Positions 52,177 to 60,854 of a stretch of DNA of 64,000 nucleotides are shown one piece after another. Position 1 is the first letter of the stretch; every line of letters starts with the position of its first letter. The stretch covers positions 2,384,379-2,448,378 of the forward strand of contig CBDCDT010000002.1 in the NCBI GenBank assembly GCA_965215445.1, in the 5' to 3' direction. The DNA comes from CBDBLK01 sp965215445. Its GTDB lineage: Bacteria; Bdellovibrionota; Bacteriovoracia; Bacteriovoracales; Bacteriovoracaceae. Both the position numbers and the translations under genes were made by a program. The notes under the pieces are model-generated. The model was not told the DNA's origin. It did not search any database and saw only the letters and a list, made by a program, of their open reading frames with translations.

Positions 52177-52401
52177 AATATCCTCCAACTAGAGGGCATT
52201 ATGACGCAATGCTGAAAAATATCAACCCTTTCTGTAAATTTTACATACTGGTCTAACTGGTTGAAATGATGGGAATTACGAAAAAAGTTTTGGCCGTGAG
52301 GGTTCAGGCCACCACAATGGGGCCAGGGGGCGGTTTCAGGCCATTTCCAGGCCATATTTGAAAAATTAAATTTATTTTAAGGTTTGCCGAAGAGGGAATT
52401 A

Positions 52402-53250
52402 ATGACAAAAACAACGATGATAAAAATTGCTTTCTTTGCCTGTTTGTTTGCTTGTGGAGGAAACAGCGAAAACGCCACAGATTCGGGTACACACACTGCC
52501 GGACTGGTCACTTCGTCTTGCCAGGGCCATGAAAATAAATTGTGCCTTGAATACGACAGTCAAGTACAAGATCAAGATAGCTATGCAAAACCTGTACTAA
52601 AAATTACAGGCATCACCAAGACCAATGGGAGCGCAGGCCTTTTTAAAGACTCCGAATGCAGTATTCCCGCAAGTGATGAAATATTAGTTGGATCAAATGA
52701 GGCCTCAATAACGGCACACACACTGGGAAAAATCAAAACTTCGCTTTGGGCGCAATATAAAGATTTGCAAAATAATTTAAGTCCTTGCTTCGGCCCCGTA
52801 GTGGTAGACCTTAATGCCAATTATTGGCACACACTGAAAGCTCAAACTTCCTGTACCAAAGAGAGTGATCGACACCGAACGGAAGATCTAACTTTCAAGA
52901 TCGTCGGAGGCAAGGCCGGTTATTCCAATGGGTTAATCCAATTCAGTGGCAATTTGCAGTTGGAAGGCCTTGTCGGTAGTGCCGTGGCCGGTCTTTTTGG
53001 CCACAGTGGTTTTGGCGACCTCATTTACGTTCAAGGCATCCAAAATGAAAAGGGGAAAATGTTTTATAATGTCACCCTCTCTCTTTGCCTCTACGGGCCA
53101 GACCTCGAAGTCAACAATTTTTCCGTTTCGGGAAGCGTGCCCTACCCTTTCGAGGGCGACCCCTTTCGCAGCAAGGTCAAGGGGGTTGATTTGAAATTTT
53201 TTACCAAAACTCATGCTGGGGCAATCACTCGCACTTTTTCCCAAAAATAG
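52402..53250 (+). CDS. Lipoprotein with one Ig-like module of the giant-protein family
   Basis: 282 residues, lipoprotein signal IAFFACLFACGG. Residues about 45-135 (KPVLKITGITKTNGSAGLFKDSEC...LGKIKTSLWAQYKDLQNNLSPC) follow the module pattern of the 16.8-24.3 kb protein, with two Cys. The second half (ANYWHTLKAQTSC... to the end) is different, beta-rich and has a GxxGHSGFGDLIYVQG stretch; unassigned. Start chosen at the ATG after GAGGGAA. Confidence 0.62.
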   Translation: MTKTTMIKIAFFACLFACGGNSENATDSGTHTAGLVTSSCQGHENKLCLEYDSQVQDQDSYAKPVLKITGITKTNGSAGLFKDSECSIPASDEILVGSNEASITAHTLGKIKTSLWAQYKDLQNNLSPCFGPVVVDLNANYWHTLKAQTSCTKESDRHRTEDLTFKIVGGKAGYSNGLIQFSGNLQLEGLVGSAVAGLFGHSGFGDLIYVQGIQNEKGKMFYNVTLSLCLYGPDLEVNNFSVSGSVPYPFEGDPFRSKVKGVDLKFFTKTHAGAITRTFSQK

Positions 53251-53255
53251 CACAT

Positions 53256-53283
53256 AAAAAAACGGCCACCAAAATGGTGGCCG
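53256..53283 (-). terminator. Rho-independent terminator
   Basis: On the minus strand CGGCCACC-ATTTT-GGTGGCCG followed by seven T. It ends the outer-membrane-protein gene. Confidence 0.88.
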
Positions 53284-53295
53284 CCAAAAACCAAG

Positions 53296-54051
53296 TTAGT
53301 TTTTACGGAAGAAGTGAACGATACCCACTCGAAAAGTATGGCGGCCTCCCGGTGTTAAGGAGAGCGTGCTGCCATCATTGGGTAAAAGGTCGAGATTATC
53401 GACGTGAGTAAAATTGTAGCCCAAACGCAGATTGGTACTCTTGCGAAGCTTGACAAGCGATCCAACCTCAACTGACTTTGCCGTTGTCCAGTTGGCATCG
53501 TCCATGCTTCCGATAAGAGGGCCGATGGCCACGTTGTAACGACTTCTTACGTTGACGTAACCCAAACTTGAACCCACATACAAAAAGTTGCCGGAATTGC
53601 CGAGTCCAAAATCGAGGAATACGCCTCCACGAGGCCCTGCGATCTCCAAATCTCCGTCCAAATCGACCAGTCGGTTGACTTCCGCGATGGGGAGAGGAGC
53701 AAAATCAACACGGGTGTAAGTGGGGTCACTCAAATTGAAGCGCATCACGCTGTAACCACCTTCGTAACGGATGCTCACTTTGTCCCCGATGACTTTGCGA
53801 GCACCCAGAGCAACTCCCAAATCGTTAAAAACACCTCTGTTTTCTACCGGAATCCCTCCTTCGTAAATGTATCCGGCGTTGTCGATGCTAAAGTGATCAG
53901 AGGCAGAAGAGATGGGGCTTGAACCCAAGTCGATAGAGACGTAAATATCTCCATCTTTTTTGGATTTGATGGCACCCGCTTCCTCCTTTTCTTGTGCCTG
54001 AACGGAATAGATCAGGGCAAACACGAACGAAACAATAGACAAAATTCTCAC
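53296..54051 (-). CDS. Outer-membrane beta-barrel protein
   Basis: 251 residues: a signal peptide (MRILSIVSFVFALIYSVQAQ) then alternating polar/hydrophobic strands (DIYVSIDLGSS, VSIRYEGGYSVMRFNL, FLYVGSSLGYVNV, LRLGYNFTHVDNL) ending TFRVGIVHFFRKN. This is the shape of small eight-strand barrels of the OmpW/OmpA type; the terminal residues depart from the usual aromatic end. Start GTG 54051 with an AGGAGG site. Confidence 0.72.
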   Translation of the reverse strand: MRILSIVSFVFALIYSVQAQEKEEAGAIKSKKDGDIYVSIDLGSSPISSASDHFSIDNAGYIYEGGIPVENRGVFNDLGVALGARKVIGDKVSIRYEGGYSVMRFNLSDPTYTRVDFAPLPIAEVNRLVDLDGDLEIAGPRGGVFLDFGLGNSGNFLYVGSSLGYVNVRSRYNVAIGPLIGSMDDANWTTAKSVEVGSLVKLRKSTNLRLGYNFTHVDNLDLLPNDGSTLSLTPGGRHTFRVGIVHFFRKN

Positions 54052-54123
54052 GATGACCTCCTTTGTAGGTAGTGAGTATTATGCGGCCCCATTATTAGGG
54101 ACGCTCGGATAACTTATGATTTC

Positions 54124-54354
54124 TCATTTTTTCCCATGTATTAATTTGAGATGGTTCTTTCTGGCCCTGGAACCGGAAGTCCTTCGGCAAGACCTATTCC
54201 TGACTCTGCCAATATCTTCATCCAGGAAATTTTTCCAGGTTTCGAGATACCACTTCTTTCCCAGTAGAGAAATTTCTGCATCAGTTTTTTTGCTGCCATC
54301 GGGGTTCTTCCAAGGTGAAATATTTCTTTTGGTTTTGACTCTCGATCTCTTCAT
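54124..54354 (-). CDS. Small basic protein of unknown function
   Basis: 76 residues, rich in Lys/Arg (KRSRVKTKRNISPWKNPDGSKK; RVRNRSCRRTSGSRARKNHLKL), probably nucleic-acid binding. GGAGG stands before ATG 54354. It is divergent from the XRE regulator across the GTCCCG cluster, so it may be a target or partner. Not recognised. Confidence 0.5.
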   Translation of the reverse strand: MKRSRVKTKRNISPWKNPDGSKKTDAEISLLGKKWYLETWKNFLDEDIGRVRNRSCRRTSGSRARKNHLKLIHGKK

Positions 54355-54438
54355 GTTTTTTCCTCCTTTTGTTTTTTGATCTTTGTCTGCGAAGGTAAAA
54401 CCTTTTTCAAGCAAAAAATCGCTCCAAAAAAAAACTGT

Positions 54439-54590
54439 GTCCCGCGGGACAACACCTCTCCAAATACCACTGAAAGAGACACCAAATAATCGTGACTTAT
54501 ACGTCCCGTGATGGAACACTATTTTTTTTGTTTCACCACGGGACAGTCCCGCGGCGGGACGAAATTAGACGTTTTATCCCAAGGGGGGAC
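54439..54590. promoter_or_regulatory. Cluster of GTCCCG/CGGGAC palindromes
   Basis: Within 152 bases: GTCCCGCGGGAC (perfect 12-bp palindrome, 54439-54450), GTCCCG at 54503, CGGGACAGTCCCG at 54539-54551, GTCCCGCGGCGGGAC at 54546-54560, and GGGAC at 54586. They lie in the 337-bp gap between the small basic gene and the XRE gene, 46 bases before the latter's -35 box, so they are probable operators. The rest of the gap has no gene I can see. Confidence 0.72.
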
Positions 54591-54635
54591 GCTTTTGCTA
54601 AAACTTTGTAAAAAATACCCATAGACAAAAAAATG

Positions 54636-54664
54636 TTGACTAATTCTGCCTCATGAGGTATTGT
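54636..54664 (+). promoter_or_regulatory. Sigma-70-type promoter of the XRE gene
   Basis: TTGACT and TATTGT, 17 bases apart, 28 bases before the start codon at 54692. Confidence 0.62.
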
Positions 54665-54691
54665 CTCCACCTGATTTAACAAAGGCATGTA

Positions 54692-55465
54692 ATGAAATTG
54701 AACGAGCACAAAGTAGATTATTCTTTAATTTTATCTTGTGTAAGCAAGCTCAAAGAACGATACCCCCATTTGAGTTCCTCTCAAATTGCCAAGAAGGTGG
54801 GAATCGGTCGATCGACTTTGAACCGGATTGAAAACGGGTTTGCCAACCCCGGCCTAAACACCCTGGTCAAGTTGCTTTCCTTTCTAGGAGAGCACGAGAA
54901 ATTATCCAGCGTTTTGGAGTTTGCCAACAACCCCAAACAGATTGAAGAAAAAATCTCTCACAACGCGGACTCCGTTATTTTAGGAGGCCTTACCAAACAT
55001 TTAAACCATTCCGATTACAGAGGGATTTTGTTATTGATTATGGCCAGTGCCCAAGGCAGTACCTGGCGAGAAATCGAGAGAGAATACGGGCGCCGGGGGA
55101 TGAGAATCGTCAACGAACTCATCGAAATGGAGATCGTCACTGAATCTTCAGGAGAGTTAAAAATCCACCCTCATTACTACGACGGCGAATCAACCTATGC
55201 CACCGATCAAAAGACCAATCAAAATTCACTGCTCTATTGCCTCAAAGAAAAATATGATCACGAAAAATTTGGCACGGAAAGAAACTGGCTTTCTTTTCAA
55301 ACCGATTCCGTAAATAAAGAAGAGGCCATGAAATTGATCCGCGCCGAGCTTAAAAAGGCCTATACCAATATTGATAAAATCATTCGTTCGGAAAAGTTTA
55401 AAGGCAATGATAAAATTTTTGTCGGTCTGGTGACCGATGCCCTAACAAAGGAGGTAGTCCAATGA
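54692..55465 (+). CDS. XRE-type HTH regulator with winged-helix-like middle
   Basis: 257 residues. An HTH spans residues 28-60 (LSSSQIAKKVGIGRSTLNRIENGFANPGLNTLVKLLSF). A second, winged-helix-like part follows (YRGILLLIMASAQGSTWREIEREYGRRGMRIVNELIEMEIVTES), similar in order to TIGR02147-type proteins, then an alpha-helical C-terminal part. Four-base overlap with the next gene makes a two-gene operon. The GTCCCG cluster beside it is the likely binding region. Confidence 0.76.
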   Translation: MKLNEHKVDYSLILSCVSKLKERYPHLSSSQIAKKVGIGRSTLNRIENGFANPGLNTLVKLLSFLGEHEKLSSVLEFANNPKQIEEKISHNADSVILGGLTKHLNHSDYRGILLLIMASAQGSTWREIEREYGRRGMRIVNELIEMEIVTESSGELKIHPHYYDGESTYATDQKTNQNSLLYCLKEKYDHEKFGTERNWLSFQTDSVNKEEAMKLIRAELKKAYTNIDKIIRSEKFKGNDKIFVGLVTDALTKEVVQ

Positions 55466-55830
55466 AAACTGTATTTTCTTTTCTCGCTCTCTTCACCATT
55501 TTTTCTCTTGTGGCCGGTGAAAATCCGAAAATACCAGAGAAACGCTTTGGCAAGGTAAGTGCCATCATTCTGGAAGACGGCAGTATTATCCGGGCACAAG
55601 ACATTGATGGCGTTTATTTGCACGACGAAGAAAACGAGGCCAGTGACGAGTGGAAGTCTTCCCCCTTGGACGATATTGTCAGGGAGTATATCCAAAACGG
55701 CGCCGGCAGTGGTGGCATTGTCGAAAAGGGAAGTGTCAGGCCGTCTTACCCCGCCGGAAGCGGAGGTTTTTTTGGAGACATCATCATCGAATACGGCCGC
55801 AGTGGTGCTGGCAGTGGAGGACAAAGATAG
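55462..55830 (+). CDS. Small secreted Gly-rich protein
   Basis: 122 residues: a signal peptide (MKTVFSFLALFTIFSLVAG), a basic-acidic body (GKVSAIILEDGSIIRAQDIDGVYLHDEE) and a Gly/Ser tail (NGAGSGGIVEKG, SGGFFGDIIIEYGRSGAGSGGQR). It starts in ATGA overlap with the regulator. The tail looks flexible or surface-associated. Not recognised. Confidence 0.66.
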   Translation: MKTVFSFLALFTIFSLVAGENPKIPEKRFGKVSAIILEDGSIIRAQDIDGVYLHDEENEASDEWKSSPLDDIVREYIQNGAGSGGIVEKGSVRPSYPAGSGGFFGDIIIEYGRSGAGSGGQR

Positions 55831-55839
55831 CTGTGGCCC

Positions 55840-57423
55840 TCAGGGCCTTTTCCGGCGCAACAGAGCGAGCATTTGGCCCTTGCCCAACAAGCAATCGAGG
55901 GAGAGCGCCAAAGCGAGGTAGGAAAGGCCCCCCGCCGCCAACCACCACAGGCAATTGAAAGTCAGAGCGAACCAGGAAGGCCCCCACTCAAGCGAAAAGT
56001 TTTTGGCCCAAAAGGTGACCAACGAGCACCCCACCCCGGCGGACAAAAAGATGAGGATTCGAGGGTTGAAAAAAAACCACCAGCTTAAACCCATCGCCCG
56101 CTTGATAAAGCAGATCAGGAGAGAACTGTTGAGCATCATGGTCACAGAAGTTCCCAACGCCAAAACAGTAAATCCGTATTCAGGCACCAAAGCTACGCAA
56201 AAGACAATATTGGCGAGGATGCTGACTATCGAAACGACGACCGGAACGTGGGGGCGGTCGAGGGCAAAAAATGTGGGGCCTAAGAGTTTGTACAATCCAT
56301 AAAAGGGCAGGCCCACAATATAGGCCCTGAGTGCCAGGGTGGTTTGGGAACTGTCCTGGGTATCGAAGGCCCCCCGCTCGAAGATCAGCTCCACAATCTC
56401 CGAACTGAGGGCATAGAGCAGGCACAGGGCGGGGATGAGAACAAACCAGGACAAAGTATAACTGGTTTCCAGCGTGCTCGCCGCTTCCTTTTTATTGCCC
56501 GCTTTCCACTGGTCGCTAAAATGCACCAGATTGGAGTTGGCGATGGGAACGCTCAAAATACCCACTGGCAATTGAAACAAGCGAAAGGCGTAGGTCAGCC
56601 ATGAAAGGGCGCCGATTTGGGTTCCGGTGGCGAGTACGGTGGTGACCAGAAGATTGATCTGGTTGGCGGCAATGCCAAAGGTTCCGATTCCGAGCCGGCC
56701 GATGACCGCGCGAACAGCAGGGCCTTTCAATTGAAGAGAAAAGGTGGGGGCCAGTTGTTTTTTGAAGAGCAGAGGAACCTGCACCAGCATTTGCAAGATG
56801 CCTCCGCCAACCACCCCGACGGCCAGACAAAAAATGGGATGCAGGCCCCACTGCTCCATCCATGGGGGGAGGATCAGGACGCTGGCAATCATCACCACGT
56901 TGAAAAAGGCGGGGGCCAGGGCGGGGACAAAGAAAATTTTGAGGGAGTTGAGCGCCCCCATAAATAGCGCGGCCAGACTCACCAGCGTAAGGAAGGGGGC
57001 CATCCAGCGCGTGAGTTGAACGGTGAGGGCAAAACGCTCTGGATCACTGGTGAAGCGATCGTCGGTCACCCAGTCAACGATCATGGGTGCCCACAGTATC
57101 ATCGCCAGGCAAATGGCCCCGGTGATGAGAAGCAGTGCCATAAAGAGCGACCACAATAGGTGGCGGGCGCGTTGATGGTTCTTGAGGCGTTCTGCGGTGA
57201 AGATGGGCACAAAGGCCGAAGAGAAGGCGCCTTCGGCAAAGAGGTCGCGCAACAAGTTGGGGATGCGATAGGCTACGGTGAAGGCATCGGTGATTCCCGA
57301 TGCGCCAAATGCTGCGGCAATCACCTGCTCGCGCACCAACCCCAGCAAGCGGCTGGTCATGGTTGCCGCCGCCATTTTGATCGAGGCAAAAATGAGAGAG
57401 GCCTTCTTTACGGAGGAGTTCAC
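55840..57423 (-). CDS. murJ: Lipid II flippase MurJ
   Basis: 527 residues with about 14 membrane helices. The N-terminal MAAATMTSRLLGLVREQVIAAAFGASGITDAFTVAYRIPNLLRDLFAEGAFSSAFVPIFT is the MurJ/MviN signature. It flips lipid II across the inner membrane for peptidoglycan synthesis. The start is GTG 57423; an in-frame ATG at 57375 is less like the family length. Alone, convergent with the Gly-rich gene. Confidence 0.93.
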   Translation of the reverse strand: MNSSVKKASLIFASIKMAAATMTSRLLGLVREQVIAAAFGASGITDAFTVAYRIPNLLRDLFAEGAFSSAFVPIFTAERLKNHQRARHLLWSLFMALLLITGAICLAMILWAPMIVDWVTDDRFTSDPERFALTVQLTRWMAPFLTLVSLAALFMGALNSLKIFFVPALAPAFFNVVMIASVLILPPWMEQWGLHPIFCLAVGVVGGGILQMLVQVPLLFKKQLAPTFSLQLKGPAVRAVIGRLGIGTFGIAANQINLLVTTVLATGTQIGALSWLTYAFRLFQLPVGILSVPIANSNLVHFSDQWKAGNKKEAASTLETSYTLSWFVLIPALCLLYALSSEIVELIFERGAFDTQDSSQTTLALRAYIVGLPFYGLYKLLGPTFFALDRPHVPVVVSIVSILANIVFCVALVPEYGFTVLALGTSVTMMLNSSLLICFIKRAMGLSWWFFFNPRILIFLSAGVGCSLVTFWAKNFSLEWGPSWFALTFNCLWWLAAGGLSYLALALSLDCLLGKGQMLALLRRKRP

Positions 57424-57511
57424 AGGATTTTTCCCAAAAGTGTTTACCCTTTACCGGAGTTTATGATACTAACAAGGCCAACATAGAACTTAAACCGAGG
57501 AGCAAAACTTC

Positions 57512-59515
57512 ATGGAAACGGCCACTCACTATTTAAACTACAGTCCCTTTATCGGTCTGGCGGGATTTCTCTTCGCCGTCGCCACTTACTTCTGGATTGT
57601 CAGGCAACCGGCCGGCAATGCCAAAATGATTGGGATAGCGACTCTGATCGAATCCGGTTCCATGACTTTTCTCAAAAAGGAATACACCATTTTGATGTAT
57701 TTTCTGGCGCTGGTGACCGGGCTTTTGGCCTGGTATCTGGGGCCACACACCGCCATTTGCTACGTCGTCGGCGCCTTTGCCTCCATGACTTGCGGCTACG
57801 TCGGCATGAAGGCTGCCACCAAGGCCAATGTGAGAACGGCAGAGGCGGCCGCCAAAAGCGGAGAGGGCAAGGCCTTGTGCATGGCCTTTCACGGGGCCTC
57901 GGTGATGGGTATGTCGGTTGCCTCGTTGGGACTTATGGGCATGACTCTCCTTTACTTGTGGCTGTCCGGGGGGAGTTCCCTCGACGCCCTCAACGGTTTT
58001 GCCATGGGTGCCTCTTCGATTGCCCTCTTTGCCCGCGTCGGTGGGGGCATTTACACCAAGGCGGCCGATGTCGGGGCCGATTTGGTGGGTAAAGTCGAGG
58101 CCGGCATCCCCGAAGACGACCCCCGCAATCCGGCCACCATTGCCGACAACGTGGGCGACAACGTGGGCGACACCGCCGGCATGGGGGCCGACATTTTTGA
58201 GTCCTATGTGGGTTCGGTGATCGCCACCATGTTTATCGGCTCGACTTTGATGGATAGTGCCCAACAAGCGATTATTCTCCCCCTCTTGGTCATTACCGTG
58301 GGCCTTTTGGCCTCGCTTTTGGGGGTGCTTTCCATGAACGCGCTCAAGGGCATCGGTGCGGCCTGGGCCTTGCGGATTGCCCCCGTGGTGGGCCTGGTGG
58401 GCCTTTTTGGAGGCTCCTTCTTTCTCGTTCGCGCGATGGATTTTCAGGCCTTTCCCTACGCCATGGGGCCATTTTACGCCATGGTGCTGGGTTCTCTGGT
58501 GGGCCTCTTTATCGGCCTGGTCACCGAGTATTTCACCGCCGGAGAGTTTGCTCCAGTTAAGCGCGTGGCCGAAGCGGGCAAGACCGGTTCTGCCACCAAC
58601 ATTATTGCCGGACTGGCGGTGGGCATGTACTCCTGCGTTCCGGCCATTTTTCTGATTGCCATCGGTATCTATTTCGCCGACCATTTTGCCGGCCTTTACG
58701 GCATAGGCATCGCCGCCGTGGGTATGTTGGCCACGGTAGGGGTGACGATGACCGTCGATGCCTATGGCCCGATTTCCGACAACGCCGGGGGCATCGCCGA
58801 AATGTCGGAACTTGGCCCCGAAGTCCGCTCCATCACCGACGGACTGGATTCCATCGGCAACACCACTGCGGCGGTGGGAAAGGGTTTTGCCATCGGCTCG
58901 GCGGCACTCACCGCCCTGGCCATGTTTTCGGCCTACAGTTCGGCGGTGGGCCTGGAAAGCGTCAACATCATGTCTCCCCATGTGGTCATCGGCCTTTTTA
59001 TCGGGGGGGCGCTGCCCTTTTTTATGGGGGCCAACACCATGAGTGCGGTGGGAACCGCCGCCCAGAGAATGGTTGAAGAAGTGCGCCGCCAATTCCGAGA
59101 AATTCCCGGCATTATCGAGGGAACGGGCAAACCCGACACCCAAAAATGCGTGGAAATTGCCACCAATGCTTCCCTCAAAGAAATGATGCTCCCGGGGCTT
59201 GCGGCGATATCCGCCCCGGTGATTATGGGATTGTTCCTCGGCAAAGAGGCCCTCGGGGGTATGCTCGCCGGGGCCACCGTAACCGGCGTTTTGTTGGCGC
59301 TGTTTATGGCCAATGCCGGGGGGGCCTGGGATAACGCCAAAAAATCCATCGAGCAAGGGCACATGCCCGGAGAGCAAAAGGGCGGGGATGCCCACAAAGC
59401 GGCGGTCACCGGCGACACCGTGGGCGACCCCTTCAAGGACACTTCGGGGCCAGCGATGAACATTCTGGTCAAGCTGATGTCTATTGTCGCCTTGGTGATG
59501 GCGCCTCTGCTCTAG
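57512..59515 (+). CDS. hppA: Membrane-bound ion-translocating pyrophosphatase (K+-dependent type)
   Basis: 667 residues, about 16 helices. It hydrolyses PPi and moves H+ or Na+. The substrate loop GADLVGKVEAGIPEDDPRNPA and DNVGDNVGDTAGMGADIFESY, and a second DNAGGIAEMSELGPEVR, are present. In GNTTAAVGKGFAIGSAAL the Ala stands where K+-independent enzymes have Lys, so this is the K+-dependent class, which includes Na+ pumps. Ion cannot be set from motif alone. GAGGAG stands before the ATG. Confidence 0.94.
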   Translation: METATHYLNYSPFIGLAGFLFAVATYFWIVRQPAGNAKMIGIATLIESGSMTFLKKEYTILMYFLALVTGLLAWYLGPHTAICYVVGAFASMTCGYVGMKAATKANVRTAEAAAKSGEGKALCMAFHGASVMGMSVASLGLMGMTLLYLWLSGGSSLDALNGFAMGASSIALFARVGGGIYTKAADVGADLVGKVEAGIPEDDPRNPATIADNVGDNVGDTAGMGADIFESYVGSVIATMFIGSTLMDSAQQAIILPLLVITVGLLASLLGVLSMNALKGIGAAWALRIAPVVGLVGLFGGSFFLVRAMDFQAFPYAMGPFYAMVLGSLVGLFIGLVTEYFTAGEFAPVKRVAEAGKTGSATNIIAGLAVGMYSCVPAIFLIAIGIYFADHFAGLYGIGIAAVGMLATVGVTMTVDAYGPISDNAGGIAEMSELGPEVRSITDGLDSIGNTTAAVGKGFAIGSAALTALAMFSAYSSAVGLESVNIMSPHVVIGLFIGGALPFFMGANTMSAVGTAAQRMVEEVRRQFREIPGIIEGTGKPDTQKCVEIATNASLKEMMLPGLAAISAPVIMGLFLGKEALGGMLAGATVTGVLLALFMANAGGAWDNAKKSIEQGHMPGEQKGGDAHKAAVTGDTVGDPFKDTSGPAMNILVKLMSIVALVMAPLL

Positions 59516-59527
59516 GCCGATTTGACC

Positions 59528-59572
59528 TTGCGGTGAATAGACGCTCTAATCACCGCAAAAAATGCGGTGATT
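59528..59572 (+). promoter_or_regulatory. Mutually exclusive hairpins before the Fic start
   Basis: Three segments: TTGCGGTGA (59528-59536), AATCACCGCA (59548-59557) and TGCGGTGATT (59563-59572). The middle pairs perfectly with either the first (9 bp) or the third (10 bp, loop AAAAA), just before ATG 59576. The third segment holds GGTGA, the only candidate ribosome site, so pairing would hide it. Confidence 0.68.
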
Positions 59573-59575
59573 CCC

Positions 59576-60706
59576 ATGTGGATACACGAAAATTCCAACT
59601 GGCCAAACTTTAGCTGGGATGCTGAGGCCCTCTCTTCCAAACTGGCGACCGTACGCTACCGCCAGGGCCATCTCGATGGCCGAATGGAGGGAATCCAACA
59701 CACCTCAAGAGAAGAGGCCAGACTCAACACCTTGGCCAATGACGTGGTGAAATCTTCGGCCATCGAAGGCGAAAAGCTGAACACCGAAGAAGTGCGCTCA
59801 TCCCTCGCCCGACGCTTGGGCATCAAAATGGCGAGATTCGTACCCGTTGGCCGCGACGTCGAGGGCATCGTCCAAATGATGACAGACGCCACCCAAAACT
59901 TTTCCAATCCTCTGACTAAAAAGCGCCTGTTCGATTGGCACTCTTCAATGTTTCGGACTGGCCGAAAGGACATCCGGCGCATGGCCGTAGGTGCTTGGCG
60001 CACGGTGGATGCCGGCCCCATGCAAGTTGTCTCTGGATCAGCAGGTAGGGAAAAAGTGCATTTTGAAGCACCGAGTGCCGAGAGATTGAAGACTGAGATG
60101 AGTGCCTTTCTGGCGTGGTTCAACAAAGAAGGTGATACAGACCCGATCCTCAAAGCGGGCATTGCCCATTTCTGGTTTGTCACCATCCATCCCTTTGAAG
60201 ACGGCAATGGCCGCATCGCTCGCGCCATCGGCGATATGGCCTTGGCACGGGCCGATGCCACTCCCAACCGCTTTTACAGTCTGTCCACCCAAATAGAGGC
60301 CGAGCGCAAAGACTATTATGCCCAACTGGAAAGACAGCAGCGAAGCACACCGGAAATAACCGGCTGGCTCGCGTGGTTTTTGGATTGCCTCGACCGGGCC
60401 ATATCCAGCGCCGAACAATCCCTGAGCAAAATTTTATTCAAAGCAGAGCTTTGGAACAAAATGGGCCAATTCCCGATTAATGAACGGCAGCGACTGGTTA
60501 TCAATCGCATGTTGGAAAACGACTTCAAAGGACACATGAACACCTCGAAATATGCCAAACTGGCCAAGTGTTCCCCCGATACGGCCCTGCGGGATATTCA
60601 AAACCTAAAAGCACGCGGCATTTTGCTTCAAAACCCCGGCGGCGGCCGCAGCACCAGTTACCGCCTGCCCGATGCCATTCAACGAAATTATCCAGGAAAA
60701 TACTGA
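59576..60706 (+). CDS. Fic-domain protein (class II, self-inhibited)
   Basis: 376 residues. The Fic motif HPFEDGNGRIAR is complete at residues 205-216, with catalytic His, so it can AMPylate or otherwise modify hydroxyl side chains with NTP. The inhibitory helix SSAIEG at 60-65 with Glu64 lies N-terminal, defining class II. A C-terminal winged-helix region (NTSKYAKLAKCSPDTALRDIQNLKARGIL) suggests DNA or repeat binding. No antitoxin gene precedes it. ATG 59576 is preferred to GTG 59567. Targets unknown. Confidence 0.9.
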   Translation: MWIHENSNWPNFSWDAEALSSKLATVRYRQGHLDGRMEGIQHTSREEARLNTLANDVVKSSAIEGEKLNTEEVRSSLARRLGIKMARFVPVGRDVEGIVQMMTDATQNFSNPLTKKRLFDWHSSMFRTGRKDIRRMAVGAWRTVDAGPMQVVSGSAGREKVHFEAPSAERLKTEMSAFLAWFNKEGDTDPILKAGIAHFWFVTIHPFEDGNGRIARAIGDMALARADATPNRFYSLSTQIEAERKDYYAQLERQQRSTPEITGWLAWFLDCLDRAISSAEQSLSKILFKAELWNKMGQFPINERQRLVINRMLENDFKGHMNTSKYAKLAKCSPDTALRDIQNLKARGILLQNPGGGRSTSYRLPDAIQRNYPGKY

Positions 60707-60854
60707 CCTTCCCCTCGCCGAAGTCAAAAAGCTCGCCTAACCTCTGCCGGCCAAATCTGTCAAAATCTTGTCGGGATAACAAAATCTTGACCTCTCTGGC
60801 GTTCGTTTGCAGCGAGCAGGGCGGATTTAACGCCTAAATTGTTGGCATGATTCT

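Noticed and set aside
54405..54440. A sigma-54 promoter before the small basic gene
   Set aside because: GG and GC elements are 11 bases apart where 10 are required, and other consensus bases are missing.
57533..59395. A 620-codon open frame opposite the pyrophosphatase
   Set aside because: His- and Gly-rich composition with no domain pattern; it mirrors the codon use of hppA on the other strand.
60674..60742. A 22-codon frame overlapping the end of the Fic gene as an antitoxin
   Set aside because: No ribosome site and too short to be supported; antitoxins of class I Fic precede the gene.
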